DNA of 8,409 bases from Candidatus Chloroheliales bacterium. GTDB taxonomy: Bacteria; Chloroflexota; Chloroflexia; QHBQ01. Position numbers and translations under genes: made by a program. The notes under the pieces were generated by a model. That model was not told the origin of the DNA, did no database searches, and worked only from the letters and a program-made list of their open reading frames with translations. Positions 1 through 6,188 of the stretch are shown in pieces. The stretch lies in assembly GCA_003243865.1 (NCBI GenBank), contig QHBQ01000454.1:1-8409 (forward strand), written 5' to 3'. The first letter of the stretch is position 1. Each line of letters begins with the position of its first letter.

Positions 1-90
1 GGCTACCCCGATGGCACCTTCCGCCCCAACAACAACATCCGCCGCGATGAGATGGCCCAGATCGTCTACAAGGGGGTCACCACGCCGTAG
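1..90 (+). CDS. SLH-domain cell-surface protein, C-terminal fragment
   Basis: The window opens inside a gene. Frame 1 reads 29 residues (GYPDGTFRPNNNIRRDEMA then QIVYKGVTTP) and stops at TAG 88-90. This is the end of an S-layer homology (SLH) domain: GYPDGTFRP is the conserved turn, and IRRDEMAQ is the position of the family's TRAE-like motif. SLH domains bind cell-wall polymer non-covalently and hold exported proteins on the surface. The fragment matches the last 29 residues of the complete SLH gene at 500-1372 at 27 positions, and the 90 bases differ at 11, mostly third positions. It is therefore a tandem paralogue under selection to keep its protein. The upstream cargo, linker and start lie outside the window. 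The fragment is too short for automatic ORF calling, but its identity is secure. Confidence 0.9.
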   Translation, partial: GYPDGTFRPNNNIRRDEMAQIVYKGVTTP

Positions 91-111
91 CAGATTGCAG
101 ATTGCAGATTA
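91..111. repeat. Heptanucleotide tandem array A (CAGATTG)3
   Basis: Three 7-nt units, CAGATTG, CAGATTG and CAGATTA, follow directly after the TAG stop of the SLH fragment with no base between. This is one of five 7-nt-period arrays in the window and has its own sequence family. It is too short and has no spacers, so it is not CRISPR. Function is unknown. Confidence 0.85.
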
Positions 112-122
112 ACAACAGCGTA

Positions 123-144
123 GGGGCGCACTGATGTGCGCCCT
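123..144 (+). repeat. 22-nt hairpin repeat, copy 1 (possible terminator)
   Basis: GGGGCGCAC (123-131), tetraloop TGAT (132-135) and GTGCGCCCT (136-144) form a 9-bp stem closed at its base by a G-T wobble. It has the same architecture as the hairpins at 299-320 and 8211-8232, with a different but complementary stem tip. It follows the end of the first SLH gene and array A, so it may end that transcript, but no strong T-run follows. Short GGGGCG...CGCCCC palindromes are, from memory, common dispersed repeats in Chloroflexota and cyanobacteria. Confidence 0.7.
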
Positions 145-205
145 TGCTGATTAGTGGCGTTTCGGCTCGCTAGCTTAGTGACCGCAAAGTTCGGGGTGAA
201 TCATG

Positions 206-250
206 TTGTTCACTTGTGCGCTAATGCACCGGAGGTGATTCGGCTGCTTA
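206..250. repeat. 45-bp dispersed repeat, copy 1
   Basis: The 45 bases from TTGTTCACTTGT to GATTCGGCTGCTTA recur at 1434-1478 with six differences, all transitions. It contains a small hairpin, GTGC (216-219), GCTAAT, GCAC (226-229). In copy 2 the third pair changes from G-C to A-T on both sides. Each copy lies downstream of an SLH gene, after a heptad array and a hairpin. Function is unknown. Confidence 0.8.
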
Positions 251-298
251 TACCAAATAGGGGTTACATAGTTACGCCCCGCCAGACACATCTCTGTA

Positions 299-320
299 GG
301 GGCGAATTGCTGTTCGCCCT
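299..320 (+). repeat. 22-nt hairpin repeat, copy 2
   Basis: GGGGCGAAT (299-307), loop TGCT (308-311) and GTTCGCCCT (312-320) form nine pairs including two wobbles. The bases in front (TGTAGGGG) match those before copy 1 (CGTAGGGG), and TGCTGA follows both copies. The repeat therefore extends a little beyond the hairpin. It lies just upstream of the -10 element for the SLH gene at 500-1372. Confidence 0.7.
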
Positions 321-340
321 GCTGAACTATTGACCGCCTG

Positions 341-349
341 TGATATAAT
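341..349 (+). promoter_or_regulatory. Extended -10 promoter of the SLH gene
   Basis: TGATATAAT is a perfect TATAAT (344-349) preceded by the TGN extended -10 motif. No good -35 lies 16-18 bases upstream, which is usual for extended -10 promoters. The TTGACC at 330-335 is only 8 bases away and cannot serve as the -35. Transcription from about 356 would give a leader of about 144 nt. Confidence 0.55.
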
Positions 350-499
350 CTGCATTGCTGGTGGGTGCAACTTTGTGCGCCCCTGGTTGCTTGTAGTTGA
401 GCAAGCCCAACAGACCAGCAAGTAAAACCTGCCTGCAAGCGCAGCGTTGCGCAGCGTAGGCAAGCGCCATCTGTACGATGGTAGAAAGGCGAGAACAAA

Positions 500-1372
500 G
501 TGAGCAATCGCGTAATTCCGAAGTGGCTGGCAGGCGCACTGGTCGCCATGCTGGTTCTCAGCGTCATCTCGGCCATCAACACGGCGCAGGCCGCGCCTTC
601 GTTTTACCCGCTGGATGCACCAACCAACGGTAGTGTCCAGAACAAGGCATCCCAGGGCGACAAGCCTGCGCTGCCCGACGAAGCCACCCCAACCCCCCCT
701 GCTCCATCCAACACCCCGACCCCGCCCGCAACCCCGACCCCCGCACCCACCAACACCACCGCGCCCACCGACACCCCTGGCGTGCCAACTCCAACCGACT
801 GCCCCAACCCCTTTAGCGACATCGGCGGCAACATCTTCTATACCGCGATTCATTATCTCTACTGTCGTGGCGTGGTCAACGGCACCGACCCCACCCACTA
901 CTCACCGGCTGGCACTTCCACCCGCGCCCAGTTCGCTAAGGTGGTGGTGCTCGGCTTCAGCATACCGTTCTACACTCCCGCTAGCCCCGACTTCACCGAC
1001 GTGCCGCCCGGCTACTTCGCATACGCGTACATCGAGACCGGCTTCCACGCGGGCATCCTCAGTGGCTTCGACGCCCCTGGCTGCACATCGCATAGTGCAA
1101 CCTACCCTTGCTATCTGCCCAACATTCCGATTACCCGCGCCCAGCTTACCAAACTGGTGGTCAACGCGGCACAATATCCACCCTTTACCCCCACCGGCGG
1201 CGGGCAGACCTTCAGCGATGTGCCGAATACCAACATCTTCTACGTCAGCATCGAGACAGCGCACAACAAGGGGGTAATCAACGGCTACCCCGACAACACC
1301 TTCCGCCCCAACAACCCCATCCGCCGCGATGAGATGGCCCAAATCGTCTACAAGGGTGTGACCACTCCATAA
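500..1372 (+). CDS. Exported SLH-domain cell-surface protein without obvious cargo domain
   Basis: This gene encodes 290 residues and is probably a wall-bound surface protein. Residues 1-31 are a signal peptide (basic start, hydrophobic core LAGALVAMLVLSVISA, cleavage near TAQA/AP). A short polar stretch follows, then a Thr/Pro linker at about 60-100, then three SLH domains. These start near FSDIGG (105), FTDVPPGYF (165) and FSDVPNTNIF (238). The TRAE-like motifs read TRAQ, TRAQ and RRDE. Cysteines C101/C122 and C195/C204 recur at the same spacings in the cupredoxin-SLH protein at 6413-7522 and could form disulfides. The start is GTG, chosen for AGAAAGG at 483-489 and because it gives a complete signal peptide. 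There is no recognisable cargo, so it may be a structural surface protein or an adaptor. It is the second member of a tandem SLH pair. Confidence 0.92.
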   Translation: MSNRVIPKWLAGALVAMLVLSVISAINTAQAAPSFYPLDAPTNGSVQNKASQGDKPALPDEATPTPPAPSNTPTPPATPTPAPTNTTAPTDTPGVPTPTDCPNPFSDIGGNIFYTAIHYLYCRGVVNGTDPTHYSPAGTSTRAQFAKVVVLGFSIPFYTPASPDFTDVPPGYFAYAYIETGFHAGILSGFDAPGCTSHSATYPCYLPNIPITRAQLTKLVVNAAQYPPFTPTGGGQTFSDVPNTNIFYVSIETAHNKGVINGYPDNTFRPNNPIRRDEMAQIVYKGVTTP

Positions 1373-1375
1373 CTC

Positions 1376-1396
1376 AGGCATGAGGTACGAGGCATG
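1376..1396. repeat. Heptanucleotide tandem array B (AGGCATG-type)
   Basis: Units AGGCATG, AGGTACG and AGGCATG start three bases after the TAA stop of the SLH gene. The same motif in the same orientation relative to its gene follows the cupredoxin-SLH gene (array D, read on the minus strand), and array C carries a related motif. This links two SLH genes by their 3' flanks. Confidence 0.8.
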
Positions 1397-1403
1397 AGTA
1401 AAG

Positions 1404-1437
1404 ACAAAGCCGCCCTGCACAAGCAAGGCGGCTTTGT
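1404..1437. terminator. Bidirectional Rho-independent terminator between convergent units
   Basis: ACAAAGCCGCC (1404-1414) pairs perfectly with GGCGGCTTTGT (1427-1437) for 11 bp around a 12-nt loop. The loop can add a TGC/GCA pairing. The A-rich left foot and T-rich right foot let it work in both directions. It would end the SLH gene from the left and the prolyl oligopeptidase operon from the right. Confidence 0.8.
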
Positions 1438-1478
1438 TCACTTGTACACTAATGTACCAGGGGCGATTCGGCTGCTTA
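1434..1478. repeat. 45-bp dispersed repeat, copy 2
   Basis: This is the second copy of the element at 206-250. It has the same length and six transition differences. Its hairpin, GTAC (1444-1447), ACTAAT, GTAC (1454-1457), shows a compensatory change relative to copy 1. It begins within the foot of the terminator hairpin at 1404-1437. Confidence 0.8.
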
Positions 1479-1495
1479 CTTGCTACCTTACCCCA

Positions 1496-1516
1496 CTCAT
1501 GCTTCATGCCTTCATC
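1496..1516. repeat. Heptanucleotide tandem array C (TCATGC-type)
   Basis: About three 7-nt units read CTCATGC, TTCATGC and CTTCATC, with a one-base phase slip in the last. On the minus strand they read as GATGAAG-GCATGAA-GCATGAG, related to arrays B and D. The TGA stop (1512-1514) of the small membrane protein gene lies inside the last unit. Confidence 0.65.
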
Positions 1517-1721
1517 TCCGCTTCGGCATCGTCGCACCAAAGTAGAACAGCCCGACGCTGACCAGGATCATTGCTGCGCCGACCCAGCCCCATAGCGGTT
1601 GGCCGGTCATGTAGCTGTGATATAGGGGGTTATCAAAGGGTAGCAGCCGCGTACCCTGGATGAGGAAAACCGCTCCACCTAGCAGACAAATTACTCCCAG
1701 CCCCAACAGGACATTACGCAT
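1512..1721 (-). CDS. Small two-helix membrane protein, function unknown
   Basis: This gene encodes 69 residues. Two hydrophobic helices are clear, at about 3-22 (VLLGLGVICLLGGAVFLI) and 44-63 (WGWVGAAMILVSVGLFYFGA). Between them is a loop of about 20 residues containing LLPFDNPLYHSYMTGQP. The C-terminal KRR suggests that both ends face the cytoplasm. It resembles, from memory, a widespread type of small bacterial two-helix protein with a GxxxLPxSxMTGQ-like loop, none with a known role. Its ATG overlaps the last 8 bases of the prolyl oligopeptidase gene, and a GGAGG (plus-strand 1728-1732) lies 6 bases before it, inside that gene. Translational coupling is therefore likely. Its stop falls in a heptad array. 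Confidence 0.75.
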   Translation of the reverse strand: MRNVLLGLGVICLLGGAVFLIQGTRLLPFDNPLYHSYMTGQPLWGWVGAAMILVSVGLFYFGATMPKRR

Positions 1722-3795
1722 CGGTTGCCTCCGTGGCCGCTAGAGGCAGATTGAGTTGGCTGAAGAGAAAAGTCCAGGTATCGGCGTACTCGGCGACCTG
1801 CTTGTAGAGCGGCTTGCCGATGCCATGACCGGCCTCCTCCTCCATCCGCAGCAGGATGGGGTAATCGGACACGCTAGCGGCCTGCAACGCCGCCGCCATC
1901 TTGCGGGCGTGCAACGGGTCTACACGACTGTCGGACACTGCCGCATAGAGAAGTACCGCCGGATAATCAGTGCCAGGCTTGACCCGATGGTAGGGTGAGT
2001 AGGCGTGCAGGTAGGCGAACTGGGCGGAGTCTTCGGCGCTACCATATTCCGGGATCCAGAGGCGGGCGATACGGAAGAGATGATAGCGGAGCATATCGAG
2101 TAGCGGCACGCCGCAGACGACCGCGCGGAACAATTCGGGCCGCTGCGTCACCGCCGCACCGACCAACAACCCACCGTTGCTGCGCCCCTCGATTGCCAGC
2201 CGGTTAGGGCTGGTATAGCCCGCGTCAATCAGGTACTCGGCAGCGGCGATAAAGTCGTCGAACACGTTCTGCTTCTTGTCAAGCATTCCGGCGCGATGCC
2301 AATCCTCGCCAAACTCGCCGCCACCGCGCAGGTTCGCTGCCGCGTAGACTCCACCGCGCTCCAGCCAGGCCAGGATGGTGCGGGTAAACAGCGGGGTGCG
2401 GCTGATGTTGAAGCCACCATAGCCACTAAGCACAGTGGGATTGTTGCCGTTCAGCGTAAGACCTTTCGGCGCAACGATGAACATCGGGATGGGGGTGCCG
2501 TCCTTCGAGTTGTAGCGTACCTGCCTGACCTCGAACTGGCTGGTGTCCACTGGCGCTTCCACCTTGGCCCAGACCTTCAACTCGCTATTCTCAAGCTGGT
2601 AGCGGTAGACGGTCGGCGGGGTGGTGTACGACTCATAGCCGATGTAGACCGCCATACCGTTCCACTCGCCGCCCAGGCCGGTAACGCTGCCGAGCGGCGG
2701 CAGCGCAATGCTGCCCTCGCGCGTGCCGTCAAGCTGGTGGACGCTAACGCTGGAGCTTACCGCGTGCAACTCGTCGAGGATGAGCCGTTCGCCGACGATG
2801 CTGAACCCGACGATAGTGGTATCTTGCCGCTCAGGGATAATCTCACGCCAGTTCTCCCGCTGCGGTTGGTTCAGGTCAACGTCCATTATCCGATAGTGCG
2901 GCGCGCTCTCGTTGGTCAGGATATAGAGGTGATCGTGCAACATCTCGCCATAGAAGATGGCGTCAACCCCTTCGACAATGGGGAAGAGTTCGCTGTCCGG
3001 CTGGCTCAGATCGCGGACGTAGAGAGAACTCTGCGACCAGCCGAGGAAGGCCATCACCAGCAGCCAGCGGCCATCGGGCGACAGCGACACATTGATCTCC
3101 TCGGTCATTTCGCGGCCCGCGCCAAACAGCTTGGCATCACTCTGCCAGTCATCGCCCAGGCGGTGATGATAGAGGTGCTGGTGGTAATTTTCCTCACCGG
3201 CAGGCACCCCCCCAGGGGCGGGATAACGGGTATAGTAGAAGCCGCTCCCGCCCGGCTCCCAGGCCAGTGAGCAGTAGCGGGTGCGGGGGATCTGCTCGGT
3301 CAGCCGCTTGCCGCTGTCCACCGCCAACACATAGAGGGTACTCTTCTCGTCGCCGTGTTCGCTGTAGCCGTAGGCGAGCAGCTTGCCGTCGTCGGAGGGA
3401 TACCACCAGTCGAGCGCGACGGTGGCCTGCTGATGTGCAGTGTTCGGGTCGAGCAGCACGCGGTCGGCACCGCCCACGCCGTCACGCACGTACAGCGCGG
3501 GTTGATTCTGTTCGCCCTCGCGGCGGGTGTAGAAGTGGCGCTCGCCGCGCACAACAGGCGTGCCGAGCGTGCCGATGGCGATCAGTTGGCGCATCCTTGC
3601 TTCGAGCGCTGATCGCCCCGCTACCGCGTCCAGCACGCGGCGGGTGTGCTCATTCTGCGCCGCGACCCACGCGCCGACCTCCGCGCTGGCATCGTCCTCC
3701 AGCCAGCGGTAGTCGTCGCGGATCTGCTGCCCGTGTATGGTTTCTACTACCGTCTCCCGCTTGGTGGCGGGGTGGTTATATGCTCGTGTGGTCAT
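1714..3795 (-). CDS. Prolyl oligopeptidase (peptidase family S9A)
   Basis: This is a cytosolic serine peptidase that cuts after proline in short peptides. From the ATG at 3795 it has 693 residues, the usual family length. An N-terminal strand and helix (DDYRWLEDD, 27-35) and residues from about 420 onward form the alpha/beta-hydrolase. About 75-415 is the seven-bladed propeller that limits substrate size. The catalytic triad is visible: Ser539 in EGRSNGG, Asp622 in SDSRVDP with substrate-binding Arg624, and His657 in AGHGIGKP. Trp580 fits the proline-stacking tryptophan. There is no signal peptide. An in-frame extension to 3918 exists, but 3795 is favoured. AAGGA lies just before it, it begins with the family's usual N-terminus, and the promoter at 3830-3858 places transcription start downstream of the alternative starts. 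It heads a two-gene operon. Confidence 0.96.
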   Translation of the reverse strand: MTTRAYNHPATKRETVVETIHGQQIRDDYRWLEDDASAEVGAWVAAQNEHTRRVLDAVAGRSALEARMRQLIAIGTLGTPVVRGERHFYTRREGEQNQPALYVRDGVGGADRVLLDPNTAHQQATVALDWWYPSDDGKLLAYGYSEHGDEKSTLYVLAVDSGKRLTEQIPRTRYCSLAWEPGGSGFYYTRYPAPGGVPAGEENYHQHLYHHRLGDDWQSDAKLFGAGREMTEEINVSLSPDGRWLLVMAFLGWSQSSLYVRDLSQPDSELFPIVEGVDAIFYGEMLHDHLYILTNESAPHYRIMDVDLNQPQRENWREIIPERQDTTIVGFSIVGERLILDELHAVSSSVSVHQLDGTREGSIALPPLGSVTGLGGEWNGMAVYIGYESYTTPPTVYRYQLENSELKVWAKVEAPVDTSQFEVRQVRYNSKDGTPIPMFIVAPKGLTLNGNNPTVLSGYGGFNISRTPLFTRTILAWLERGGVYAAANLRGGGEFGEDWHRAGMLDKKQNVFDDFIAAAEYLIDAGYTSPNRLAIEGRSNGGLLVGAAVTQRPELFRAVVCGVPLLDMLRYHLFRIARLWIPEYGSAEDSAQFAYLHAYSPYHRVKPGTDYPAVLLYAAVSDSRVDPLHARKMAAALQAASVSDYPILLRMEEEAGHGIGKPLYKQVAEYADTWTFLFSQLNLPLAATEATDA

Positions 3796-3829
3796 AGTGT
3801 TCCTTCGGTTCTGTTTTGAGTTCGACATT

Positions 3830-3858
3830 AGTATAACCCAACCATGAGCTTTAGTCAA
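3830..3858 (-). promoter_or_regulatory. Sigma-70-type promoter of the prolyl oligopeptidase operon
   Basis: On the minus strand, TTGACT (3858-3853), a 17-base spacer and TATACT (3835-3830) form a near-consensus promoter. Transcription would start around 3823, giving a leader of about 28 nt before the ATG at 3795. This rules out the upstream in-frame ATGs at 3828 and 3918. Confidence 0.8.
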
Positions 3859-3860
3859 AA

Positions 3861-3882
3861 GGGGCGAACAACGCTTCAGCCC
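3861..3882. repeat. Degenerate copy of the 22-nt hairpin repeat
   Basis: GGGGCGAAC at 3861-3869 is followed by TTCAGCCCT at 3874-3882. GGGGC-GAA pairs with TTC-A-GCCCT if one A is bulged. It looks like a decayed member of the GGGGCG...CGCCCY family, placed between two divergent promoters. Confidence 0.4.
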
Positions 3883-3911
3883 TCCACCGCTAGGTATGCA
3901 CATAACCTCCC

Positions 3912-3940
3912 TTGCCATTTTCGCCGAAGTATGGTATATT
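3912..3940 (+). promoter_or_regulatory. Sigma-70-type promoter of tRNA-Pro
   Basis: TTGCCA (3912-3917), a 17-base spacer and TATATT (3935-3940) are followed by about 18 bases before the mature tRNA. Strong elements with a short leader are typical of tRNA genes. It is divergent from the prolyl oligopeptidase promoter, with about 53 bases between the two -35 boxes. Confidence 0.75.
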
Positions 3941-3958
3941 ATGGGGGCAACAGTACCG

Positions 3959-4032
3959 CGGGGTGTGGCTCAGCCCGGTAGAGCGCTGCGTTCGGGACGC
4001 AGAGGTCGCGCGTTCAAATCGCGCCATCCCGA
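3959..4032 (+). tRNA. tRNA-Pro (anticodon CGG)
   Basis: All four arms fold. Acceptor CGGGGTG (3959-3965) pairs with CATCCCG (4025-4031) with one G-T wobble. The D arm is GCTC/GAGC (3968-3984) with GG in the loop. The anticodon arm is CTGCG/CGCAG around loop TTCGGGA, with anticodon CGG at 3993-3995 reading the proline codon CCG. The variable loop is five bases. The T arm is GCGCG/CGCGC with loop TTCAAAT. The discriminator is A4032. CCA is not encoded and must be added after transcription. The gene stands alone, with its own promoter and terminator. Confidence 0.97.
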
Positions 4033-4040
4033 CCCCTTAT

Positions 4041-4070
4041 CGGCGACCTGGAACACGGGTCGCCGTTTCT
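4041..4070 (+). terminator. Rho-independent terminator of tRNA-Pro
   Basis: CGGCGACC (4041-4048) pairs perfectly with GGTCGCCG (4058-4065) around the 9-nt loop TGGAACACG, followed by TTTCT. It lies 9 bases after the tRNA. Confidence 0.8.
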
Positions 4071-4165
4071 ATTGCCCCACTACCACCCCTTACCCAGGAG
4101 GCTGGGCGGGGATCAGTGCTACCAATCAATATCTTGTTGTCAGAGCGCTAGTTTAAGGAAGGTTC

Positions 4166-6130
4166 ATGATTCGCACAGTTGTAATCTTCGTCTCGATCAT
4201 CGTGATGGCAGTGCAGAGCTACGTTGCGCCCTACCAGTCCACCTTCACGTCACTGCCCACCGCTACCGCCGTCACCGCCCTACCTGCGCCGACCAACCCC
4301 CCAGCCGCAACCCCCGACGCTGCCCACCTTACCACCGAGGCGGCGGTGCGTGACACCGTTGTTCCTCACGCCGATACCCTTGCCCTCACCTCACGGCTGA
4401 AGCTGAACGGTCAGCCCGTTCCCGCTACTAGCAACCAGACTGCGCCCGACCGCAAGGTGGGCAGCCGCGAACAGTTCTGGATGAGTGACATAACCGCGCG
4501 CCGCTTCTACACCATCACCGCACAGCTTGTCGCCAAATCAGACCACGCCTATATGTACGTTGCCACCGGCTACCACGTCAACGTCGCCGACTTGCAGCGC
4601 TCGCTACAAACCTTTGAAAGCAAGATCTATCCCACCGACCACAAATACTTCGGCAGCGAGTGGACGCCCGGTGTGGACAACGACCCACGCATTACCATCC
4701 TCAACGCACCAATCAGCGGCGCGGGCGGCTACTTCTCCGAGGCTGACGAGTTCCTTCCGCCGGTCAACCCCTACAGCAATATGCGCGAGATCATCTACAT
4801 CGCCACCCCGCCCGGCAATGACAACTACGACGGCACCCTGGCCCACGAGTTTCAGCACATGATTGAGTTCCACGAGAACCCCGCCCAGGGCGTGTGGCTG
4901 AATGAGGGTGCATCAGAACTGGCAATGTGGCTGAATGGCTACAGCGTGGGCGGCACCGATAGCTACTTCCTGCTCAACCCCGATACCCAGCTTGACGCCT
5001 GGGGCAGCGACCCTAACCTCTCAATCGCCCACTATGGCGCGGCCTACCTCTTCCTTCGCTATCTCACCCATCTCTACGGTCCTGACTTCATTCATGAGAT
5101 TGTGCAGTCGCGGCAGGCGGGCGTCCAGTCAATCGAGACCGCGCTGAAGCAGCACGGTGAGCAGCGCGACTTCAACAGCGTGTTCAAGGATTGGGTGGTT
5201 GCCAACTGGCTGAACAATCAGTTCAGCAACGACCCCCACTACGGCTACGGTGACAACGGTCTAATCAACGTGCAGCGCAAGATTACGATTGACACCTACC
5301 CCACCAGCCGCCAGGACAACGCCCATCAATACGCCGCCCGCTACTATGAACTCAGCGGCGACGGCAGCAACGTGACCATCGCCTTCAGCGGCACCAACAC
5401 GGTCAAGGTAATCGGCAACCAGCCTCACAGCGGCAGCCACGAATGGTGGAGCAACCGCGACGACGCGGTGGACAGCACCCTCACCCACGACTTCGACTTC
5501 ACCCGCGTCAGCGGCCCGCTTAGTCTGAATTACGCCGCCTGGTACGACATTGAAAAGGGCTTCGACTACGCCTATGTGGCTGCCAGCAGCGACGGCGGCA
5601 AGACCTGGCAGACCCTGCCTGCCACCCATACCTCCGACTACAACCCCTACGGCAATAGCTACGGCAACGGCTACACTGGTGTCAGCGGCAGCAACAGCAC
5701 CGACGCCAGCAAGGCGCAGTGGCTGAACGAGAGCGTAGACCTTGGCGCCTATGCGGGCAAGCAGATCAAACTGCGCTTCGAGATGATCACCGACGGCGCG
5801 TACAACGCCCAGGGCCTGGCGATTGACGACATCAGCATCCCCGCAATCGGCTACAGCGACAACGCCGAGCAGGGCGATGGCGGCTGGCAGGCGGCGGGCT
5901 GGCTGCGCATTGATAACACCATGCCGCAACGCTACTTCGTACAGGTCGCCGAGGTGATGGCTGCTGGCAGCTACAAGGTGGTGGACCTGCCAGTAGGTGC
6001 CGACGGTAGCGGCAGCCTGACCATCCCCCACCTCGGCACCGATGTACAGTCCGCCACCCTGATCGTTGCCCCCTACGCACCGAAGACCACCCAGCAGGCT
6101 AGCTACACGCTGGATTTCAGCACGAAGTAG
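4166..6130 (+). CDS. Secreted zinc metallopeptidase, M30-like active site with immune-inhibitor-A-like tail
   Basis: This gene encodes 654 residues. The start at 4166 has a strong AAGGAAGG 3 bases upstream. Residues 1-22 are an export signal (MIRTVVIFVSIIVMAV), followed by a short Ala/Pro/Thr stretch. The catalytic site is HEFQH (227-231) with E228 as the likely catalytic glutamate. WLNEG follows, with E247, 15 residues on, as the probable third zinc ligand (gluzincin pattern). This arrangement resembles peptidase family M30 (hyicolysin) more than the HEFGHxLG site of M6. Residues of about 280-355 are helical. About 380-560 form a beta-sandwich ending in LAIDDISIP, and 560-654 add another, as in C-terminal domains of immune inhibitor A-type enzymes. 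There is no SLH domain, so it is probably released. No clear promoter is visible; read-through from the tRNA unit is possible but a terminator intervenes. Confidence 0.88.
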   Translation: MIRTVVIFVSIIVMAVQSYVAPYQSTFTSLPTATAVTALPAPTNPPAATPDAAHLTTEAAVRDTVVPHADTLALTSRLKLNGQPVPATSNQTAPDRKVGSREQFWMSDITARRFYTITAQLVAKSDHAYMYVATGYHVNVADLQRSLQTFESKIYPTDHKYFGSEWTPGVDNDPRITILNAPISGAGGYFSEADEFLPPVNPYSNMREIIYIATPPGNDNYDGTLAHEFQHMIEFHENPAQGVWLNEGASELAMWLNGYSVGGTDSYFLLNPDTQLDAWGSDPNLSIAHYGAAYLFLRYLTHLYGPDFIHEIVQSRQAGVQSIETALKQHGEQRDFNSVFKDWVVANWLNNQFSNDPHYGYGDNGLINVQRKITIDTYPTSRQDNAHQYAARYYELSGDGSNVTIAFSGTNTVKVIGNQPHSGSHEWWSNRDDAVDSTLTHDFDFTRVSGPLSLNYAAWYDIEKGFDYAYVAASSDGGKTWQTLPATHTSDYNPYGNSYGNGYTGVSGSNSTDASKAQWLNESVDLGAYAGKQIKLRFEMITDGAYNAQGLAIDDISIPAIGYSDNAEQGDGGWQAAGWLRIDNTMPQRYFVQVAEVMAAGSYKVVDLPVGADGSGSLTIPHLGTDVQSATLIVAPYAPKTTQQASYTLDFSTK

Positions 6131-6188
6131 AACACGAGTCATCCCGAACTTTTCAGTAGCTAGAGGCAGCATGACGCAAGCACGCTAG

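Larger units (their letters stand above)
91..499. other. Repeat-rich spacer between tandem SLH genes
   Basis: This 409-bp stretch has no convincing gene; the reading frames on its minus strand have no family features. It holds heptad array A (91-111), hairpins at 123-144 and 299-320, a degenerate hairpin at about 363-382 (GGGTGCA/TGCGCCC stem), copy 1 of a 45-bp repeat (206-250), and an extended -10 promoter (341-349). After that comes a leader of about 144 nt. The leader contains a directly repeated GCGCAGCG near 438-455. A small hairpin, CCATC-TGTAC-GATGG (467-481), sits immediately in front of the ribosome binding site of the next gene. Confidence 0.6.

Noticed and set aside
330..349. TTGACC (330-335) as -35 for the TATAAT at 344-349
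   Set aside because: The spacer is only 8 bases; the -10 is better explained as an extended -10 promoter.
356..499. Riboswitch in the long SLH leader
   Set aside because: Small hairpins are present, but I recognise no known aptamer core and the gene is not a typical riboswitch target.
902..1540. Open frame of 212 codons on the minus strand, over the SLH gene
   Set aside because: It is antisense to a conserved SLH protein and has no recognisable fold or ribosome binding site.
2296..3270. Open frame of 324 codons on the plus strand, opposite the prolyl oligopeptidase
   Set aside because: It lies wholly antisense to a gene with a complete catalytic triad, its translation has no domain or motif, and long antisense frames are expected in GC-rich DNA.
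3796..3918. N-terminal extension of the prolyl oligopeptidase to 734 residues
   Set aside because: It crosses the operon's own -35/-10 elements, has no family similarity, and the ATG at 3795 has a good ribosome binding site and the usual family start.
4838..4862. Assigning the metallopeptidase to family M6 from its HExxH alone
   Set aside because: M6 enzymes carry an HExxHxxGxxH-type site; here HEFQHMIEFHE is followed by NEG, which fits a glutamate third ligand better.
5261..6172. Open frame of 303 codons on the minus strand, opposite the metallopeptidase
   Set aside because: It is rich in Ala, Val and Gly as expected from the reverse of a GC-rich gene, shows no motif, and the plus-strand gene is clearly real.
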